This document shows, in pieces, positions 6,254 to 9,105 of a DNA stretch of 9,105 nt. A program made the translations under genes and the position numbers. Below the pieces are notes generated by a model that saw only the letters and a program-made list of their open reading frames with translations, made no database searches and was not told where the DNA came from. Numbering within the stretch: position 1 is the stretch's first letter; every line of letters starts with the position of its first letter. The stretch comes from JAFGPJ01 sp964439135 (GTDB lineage Bacteria; Planctomycetota; Phycisphaerae; Sedimentisphaerales; Anaerobacaceae): assembly GCA_964439135.1 (NCBI GenBank), contig CAYTNN010000180.1, forward strand, positions 1 through 9,105. The letters are read 5' to 3'.

Positions 6254-7492
6254 ATGGGGCATGTGAATATGCTTGAAGAATCTTCGCAAAATAACAAAGG
6301 CGCAACCGCAGTTGCAGAAAATCCGCAAAACGACCGAACTCCGTGGGAGCAGAGCCAAAGGCCCCGAAAGTCTGCATCTGCAACGGGCCGGCCCTCAAGG
6401 AAGCAACAAAAAGGCGCCTGGCAACAAGTCAGTCACTTCAGGGTGGAGTTCGGGCCGAGCAGAAAGGACATCCTGAATTTTACGAATCAGCTTGCGGTTA
6501 TGGTCCGCGCGGGGATCAGCCTTCAGGATTCGCTCGAATCGATAGCTGAACAAAACGAAAATCGGAAATTCAAGGTGGTCATTATCGATTTGAAAAACCG
6601 AATCGAAGCCGGACAAAGTTTCTCCCAGGCGCTTGCCGAGCACCCTCAGACATTCAGCGATCTCTATATCAACATGGTGGCTGCGGCAGAGATTAGCGGC
6701 TCGCTAAGCGGAATGCTCCAAAAATTAGCGGAGTATCTGGACTCCGAAACCGAAACTCGTTCACAGATCAAAGGAGCGATGGTCTATCCGATTATCATAG
6801 CCGTCATGGCGGTGTCGGTGACTATTTTCCTGCTGTGTTTTGTTCTGCCGAGGTTTACGGCGATCTTTGCGGGCAAGGAACATCTGCTGCCGACGCCCAC
6901 CAAGGTTCTGATGGCCAGCAGCGCATTTCTACGCGGCTACTGGTTCCTCATTTTTCCGGCAATTGGCGCCGGCTTCTGGGGCTTTTGGTATTTTGTTGGT
7001 ACTGAAGACGGCCGGAAGTGGTGGGACAAGACTAAATTGTCCCTGCCCCTGATCAAATCGCTCTGCCAGAATCTCTATATCACCAGGAGTATGCACACGA
7101 TGAGCGTGCTTACAAAAGCGGGTGTGCCGATCTTGAACACAATCTCGATCACAGCCCAAATTGCAGGAAACGTTCTTTATAAGAAAATGTGGCTCAGCGT
7201 CTATGAGGAGGTTCGCCAGGGCAATAAAATTGCCTCCAGTCTGGGCCAGTATAATTTAATGCCGAGCAATGTTGTGCAGATGATTAAAAGCGGCGAAAAT
7301 TCAGGCACGATGAGCGACGTACTGAGAGATATAGCAACTTTCTACGCAAGAGAGCTTAAAACGGCGATCAAAACAGTCACATCGATGATCGAGCCGATCA
7401 TGATCGTGCTCATGGGTGTTTTGGTTGGCTTTATTGCGATGAGTATTATTCTGCCGATCTTTAGGATGTCCAGTATCGTAATGGGCAAATAA
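6254..7492 (+). CDS. pilC: PilC-type inner-membrane platform protein (two T2SSF domains)
   Basis: Polytopic platform at the base of the T4P machine, which PilB/PilT motors act on. The 412-residue protein has two type II secretion F domains: residues 74-198, starting FTNQLAVMVRAGISLQDSL, and about 276-402, starting TRSMHTMSVLTKAGVPILNT. Membrane segments lie at about 177-198, 228-248 and 381-402. The C-terminus has the hallmark EPIMIVLMGVLVGFIAMSII run. Each domain has its conserved glutamate-glycine turn (AAAEISGSLSGML; KSGENSGTMSDVL). The first 60 residues are low complexity (N, Q, K, S, P) in place of the FEYxARDxxGKxxxG segment common in PilC. The start is uncertain: ATG 6254 has only a weak AGAAAG nearby, and ATG 6269 (MLEESSQ) is an equally good candidate preceded by GGGG. 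The pseudopilin genes follow at once. Confidence 0.95.
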   Translation: MGHVNMLEESSQNNKGATAVAENPQNDRTPWEQSQRPRKSASATGRPSRKQQKGAWQQVSHFRVEFGPSRKDILNFTNQLAVMVRAGISLQDSLESIAEQNENRKFKVVIIDLKNRIEAGQSFSQALAEHPQTFSDLYINMVAAAEISGSLSGMLQKLAEYLDSETETRSQIKGAMVYPIIIAVMAVSVTIFLLCFVLPRFTAIFAGKEHLLPTPTKVLMASSAFLRGYWFLIFPAIGAGFWGFWYFVGTEDGRKWWDKTKLSLPLIKSLCQNLYITRSMHTMSVLTKAGVPILNTISITAQIAGNVLYKKMWLSVYEEVRQGNKIASSLGQYNLMPSNVVQMIKSGENSGTMSDVLRDIATFYARELKTAIKTVTSMIEPIMIVLMGVLVGFIAMSIILPIFRMSSIVMGK

Positions 7493-7500
7493 ATTCGTCG

Positions 7501-7514
7501 CTCCGGCCCCGGAG
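7501..7514 (+). other. Short GC-rich hairpin after pilC
   Basis: CTCCG and CGGAG pair around GCCC (7501-7514), nine bases after the pilC stop and before the pseudopilin ribosome binding site. No T-run follows, so transcription probably continues into the pseudopilins. Confidence 0.45.
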
Positions 7515-7536
7515 TTTGGGCTCGGAGGTTGCGATT

Positions 7537-7541
7537 GAGGG
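7537..7541 (+). promoter_or_regulatory. Ribosome binding site that fixes the first pseudopilin start
   Basis: GAGGG lies eight bases before ATG 7550. A stronger GGAGG at 7524-7528 could instead serve an in-frame TTG at 7535, six bases on. ATG 7550 is preferred because it gives a nine-residue leader ending in Gly, like that of the next pseudopilin. Confidence 0.5.
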
Positions 7542-7549
7542 CGAAAGAG

Positions 7550-8041
7550 ATGCAAAATACGAAATACAAAAGCGGCTTTTCACTTATCGAGGTGTTAATC
7601 GCAGTACTGTTGGTTGGTCTTGCAGTTGCTTCTCTGGTGGCGTCTAACAGTGCATTCACGAAAGCGAACGGTGCCGGAACTGATTTGTCGACAGCCGAGT
7701 TTCTTGTTGAACAAATAAGAGAGCTTACCGCGCTGCTTCCGGTGATTGATCCGGGAAGCACGGTTTGGACATTTGGCCCGGAAGCCAGCGAAACATTGGC
7801 TACCTATGACGATTTGGACGATTTCGATGGTACGAGCTTTTCGCCGCCTATCAATGCCAATAGGCTCCCTCTGAACGATTTGGCCGCGTATAGTCAGCAG
7901 GTTACTGTTGAAAATGTCAATGCATCAAATTTTGAACAGGTTGTAGCTGACACTACTACCTCTTTTGTTCGAGTAACTGTAAGGGTTTATTTGAACTCAA
8001 AGGAAATCAGCTCGACGAGCTGGCTCCGGGCGCGATACTAA
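7550..8041 (+). CDS. Type IV pseudopilin, PilV/GspI-like
   Basis: Minor (pseudo)pilin, made as a prepilin, cleaved and N-methylated by a PilD-type peptidase, then stored in the inner membrane. The 163-residue precursor has the leader MQNTKYKSG, cleavage after G9, and a mature N-terminus FSLIEVLIAVLLVGLAVASLV with the conserved Glu at +5. The rest is a small, Asp- and Ser-rich periplasmic domain with ATYDDLDDFDGTSFSPP at about residues 84-100. I recall similar DDxDDF-type motifs in planctomycete pseudopilins. The FSLIEVLIAxxxxxxxxA start is most like PilV/GspI, which help initiate or cap the fibre. In-frame TTG codons at 7529 and 7535 could extend it by up to seven residues. It sits 57 bases after pilC and is followed by a second pseudopilin. 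Confidence 0.8.
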   Translation: MQNTKYKSGFSLIEVLIAVLLVGLAVASLVASNSAFTKANGAGTDLSTAEFLVEQIRELTALLPVIDPGSTVWTFGPEASETLATYDDLDDFDGTSFSPPINANRLPLNDLAAYSQQVTVENVNASNFEQVVADTTTSFVRVTVRVYLNSKEISSTSWLRARY

Positions 8042-8091
8042 ACGGCCTGCAGCGTATTTCCTGATGCGCAAGGTTATTTTCGAGATACCAA

Positions 8092-8586
8092 ATGAAAAAC
8101 GCAAAATACAAAACCGGCTTTACCATTGCGGAATTGCTGATTGCTCTGGCGATATCTGCGATGCTGCTCGTTGCTGTAGCTGTTGCCTTCAACGCTTCGG
8201 CTATAAACTACCGGGAAAACGAGGACATCTTCAGGACAATCAATAACACCCGGCAGGCCCTGTTTCGGATTACAAGTCAGCTTCGCACCGCGAAAGGGGT
8301 CGACTCGACCGCGCCAAATAATGAATGCAGCTTTATCACCGCCGCCGATGAAGACATCACTTATCAGTTCAGAATCGCCGATAATAAGCTTTATCTGATA
8401 ACAAACAGTGATGCGCAGGAGTACGTTCTTTGCGACAATGTTACAGCTATGACTTTTACTAAGACTATCGTGGTCGAAGAAGCGGTAATAAAAGTCAAAA
8501 GTGTTCTGATTTCCATGACGGTCGTATGCGGCAATGTTCAGAAGACGATTTCCGCCGCTGCAGCGATCAGAAGAAATTTGAACTGA
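8092..8586 (+). CDS. Type IV pseudopilin, PilW/GspJ-like
   Basis: Second pseudopilin precursor, 164 residues. The leader MKNAKYKTG is nearly the same as that of its neighbour. Cleavage after G9 would give FTIAELLIALAISAMLLVAV with Glu at +5. After the membrane helix, a segment reading NEDIFRTINNTRQALFRITS (43-62) recalls the helix of PilW/GspJ proteins, where R-Q-x-x-x-R-I patterns are common. The C-terminal domain is beta-rich and contains two cysteines (114, 146) that could form a disulfide in the periplasm. Only a weak GAGA (8082-8085) serves as ribosome binding site, so translation may be low or coupled. It is the last gene of the cluster; no GspK- or GspH-like partner follows. PilW versus GspJ cannot be decided here. 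Confidence 0.75.
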   Translation: MKNAKYKTGFTIAELLIALAISAMLLVAVAVAFNASAINYRENEDIFRTINNTRQALFRITSQLRTAKGVDSTAPNNECSFITAADEDITYQFRIADNKLYLITNSDAQEYVLCDNVTAMTFTKTIVVEEAVIKVKSVLISMTVVCGNVQKTISAAAAIRRNLN

Positions 8587-8601
8587 TTTCAATAAATTTC
8601 C

Positions 8602-8630
8602 TTGCCTTTTAAATTCATCCCGGCCATAAT
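8602..8630 (+). promoter_or_regulatory. Promoter of the tRNA-Val gene
   Basis: TTGCCT (8602-8607) and CATAAT (8625-8630) are separated by exactly 17 bp and match the -35 and -10 consensus at 4/6 and 5/6 positions. Initiation near 8637 would leave a leader of about 12 nt before the mature tRNA end at 8649, a typical layout. Confidence 0.55.
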
Positions 8631-8648
8631 AACCTCTAATGCCCTTTG

Positions 8649-8722
8649 GGGCGGTTAGCTCAGTTGGCTAGAGCGCCTGCTCGACACGCAGGAGGTCGTT
8701 GGTTCAAGTCCAATACCGCCCA
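8649..8722 (+). tRNA. tRNA-Val (anticodon GAC)
   Basis: A full cloverleaf can be drawn. Acceptor stem: GGGCGGT (8649-8655) with ACCGCCC (8715-8721). D stem: GCTC with GAGC. Anticodon stem: CCTGC (8676-8680) with GCAGG (8688-8692). T stem: GTTGG with CCAAT, including one G-U pair, and T loop TTCAAGT. The seven-base anticodon loop is TCGACAC, so the anticodon is GAC (8683-8685), reading GUC and GUU valine codons. The discriminator base is A73 (8722), as expected for valine. The 3' CCA is not encoded and must be added by nucleotidyltransferase. Position 33 is C (8682) instead of the near-universal U. Confidence 0.95.
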
Positions 8723-8732
8723 TTTCCCAAAT

Positions 8733-8848
8733 ATTGGCTTTGTTTGGCTTTGTTTTTCCGCTGCCTCAATCCATTAAAATCTCCACAAACCATTATCATT
8801 ATTAACTTAACACCAATTTGCCCATTTGAAAATTGGGTTTGTTTTTTC
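8733..8848. repeat. AT-rich direct repeat unit, copy 1
   Basis: The unit begins ATTGGCTTTG TTTGGCTTTG (8733-8752) and ends in TTTGCCC...TTGGGTTTGTTTTTTC (8817-8848). The 32-base right end matches 9074-9105 at 30 positions. The left end matches 8978-8996 exactly over 19 bases. The middle is only loosely similar between copies. Confidence 0.75.
8813..8847 (+). terminator. Possible intrinsic terminator of tRNA-Val, formed by repeat copy 1
   Basis: CCAATTT (8813-8819) pairs perfectly with AAATTGG (8830-8836) around a ten-base loop, and TTTGTTTTTT follows. The stem is AT-rich and therefore weak. It lies about 90 bases after the tRNA end. Confidence 0.35.
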
Positions 8849-8860
8849 AAATTCCTATTA

Positions 8861-8968
8861 ACCGCGGAGTCCGCGGAGAACGCAGAAGAAACAAAATCTC
8901 CCAGCCAGCTACACCAACGCGAGTTTTTACACATTAAAAACCTCCGCGCACTCAGCGTTCTCGGCGGT
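8861..8968. repeat. CGCGGAGNN-type inverted-repeat element
   Basis: The left arm ACCGCGGAG TCCGCGGAG (8861-8878) continues into AACGCAGAAG and has a nine-base internal period. The right arm at 8941-8968, starting CTCCGCGCA and ending CTCGGCGGT, is its imperfect inverse; about 20 of 28 positions pair. The core of about 50 bases between the arms is unrelated. I recall such elements (CGCAGAGAACGCAGAG style) as dispersed repeats in planctomycetes and other bacteria with large genomes. Confidence 0.7.
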
Positions 8969-8977
8969 AAAATTTAA

Positions 8978-9105
8978 ATTGGCTTTGTTTGGCTTTAAAT
9001 TGGCTTTGTTTTTTCGACGCCCGAAATTGCAAAAATCTTCATAATATCCTTTCATACAGATACTTAAGCTCATTTTGCCCCTTTGCAAATTGGGTTTGTT
9101 TTTTC
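8978..9105. repeat. AT-rich direct repeat unit, copy 2 (runs off the window)
   Basis: The left end ATTGGCTTTGTTTGGCTTT (8978-8996) is followed by a second, partial iteration ATTGGCTTTGTTTTTTC at 8999-9015. The right end TTTGCCCCTTTG...GTTTTTTC is at 9074-9105. The palindromic core differs from copy 1 at two positions, and TTTGCAAA is itself a perfect palindrome here. Confidence 0.7.

Larger units (their letters stand above)
8723..9105. other. Gene-free repeat region after the tRNA
   Basis: This 383-base stretch holds two copies of an AT-rich direct repeat unit flanking a GC-rich inverted repeat. Reading frames here (for example a plus-strand one from 8699 and a minus-strand one from 8934) are translations of the repeats, with peptides such as LTAESAENAEE or KKQTQFSNGQIG, and are not credible genes. 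The region is cut by the window edge inside the second repeat copy. Confidence 0.7.

Noticed and set aside
1826..8586. Type II secretion system instead of type IV pilus
   Set aside because: Separate PilM and PilN proteins in place of a fused GspL, together with a PilT-type ATPase, point to T4P; only the pseudopilins and the PilP-like gene are ambiguous.
8704..8934. 76-residue minus-strand reading frame in the repeat region
   Set aside because: It is repeat-derived (KKQTQFSNGQIG-like) and antisense to the tRNA 3' end, with no ribosome binding site recognised.
8699..8977. 92-residue plus-strand reading frame overlapping the tRNA end and repeats
   Set aside because: It begins inside the tRNA gene and its sequence is a translation of the two repeat families (for example LTAESAENAEE).
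8723..9105. Possible CRISPR array at the right edge
   Set aside because: The repeats are irregular in length and spacing, differ between copies, and consist of two different families; there are no uniform spacers.

Overview
The window carries one plus-strand gene set of moderate GC content. It consists of the tail of a carbohydrate-active enzyme gene, gpsA, a compact type IV pilus (T4P) assembly cluster, a tRNA gene, and a tail of dispersed-type repeats. The GpsA dinucleotide motif (GDGGMG), the pseudopilin style and the dispersed palindromic repeats suggest a planctomycete, possibly of the Phycisphaerae/Sedimentisphaerales type. That is an inference from family resemblance only; no rRNA or other taxonomic marker is present.

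Layout. Positions 1-285 hold the C-terminus of a DUF2961/GH172-type glycoside hydrolase. Positions 351-1412 encode GpsA (NAD(P)-dependent glycerol-3-phosphate dehydrogenase). Its strong promoter would start transcription almost at the ATG, and a palindromic heptad repeat is inserted in frame. Positions 1413-1825 are a gene-free gap with a 56-bp double-hairpin repeat, a probable intrinsic terminator and a candidate promoter. From 1826 to 8586 run eight tightly spaced genes: pilM, pilN, pilO, a pilP/gspC-like gene, pilT, pilC and two type IV pseudopilins (PilV/GspI-like and PilW/GspJ-like). A tRNA-Val(GAC) gene with its own probable promoter follows at 8649-8722. Positions 8723-9105 hold only repeats: two diverged copies of an ATTGGCTTTG...TTGGGTTTGTTTTTTC unit flanking a CGCGGAGNN-type inverted repeat.

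How the genes work together. PilM sits on the cytoplasmic face and binds the N-terminus of PilN. PilN, PilO and the PilP-like protein form the inner-membrane alignment complex. PilC is the polytopic platform and PilT the hexameric ATPase, here with a retraction-type signature. The two pseudopilins probably help initiate or tip the fibre. The extension ATPase PilB, secretin PilQ, major pilin and prepilin peptidase are not in the window and must lie elsewhere if the machine is complete.

I do not see a wholly new system. The items most worth a second look are: the palindromic heptad element inside gpsA, whose 7-bp unit would shift the reading frame if copy number changed; a PilM that appears to have lost its ATP-binding residues; recurrent GC-rich stem-loops between the pil genes; C33 in the tRNA-Val anticodon loop; and the nested repeat array at the right edge.
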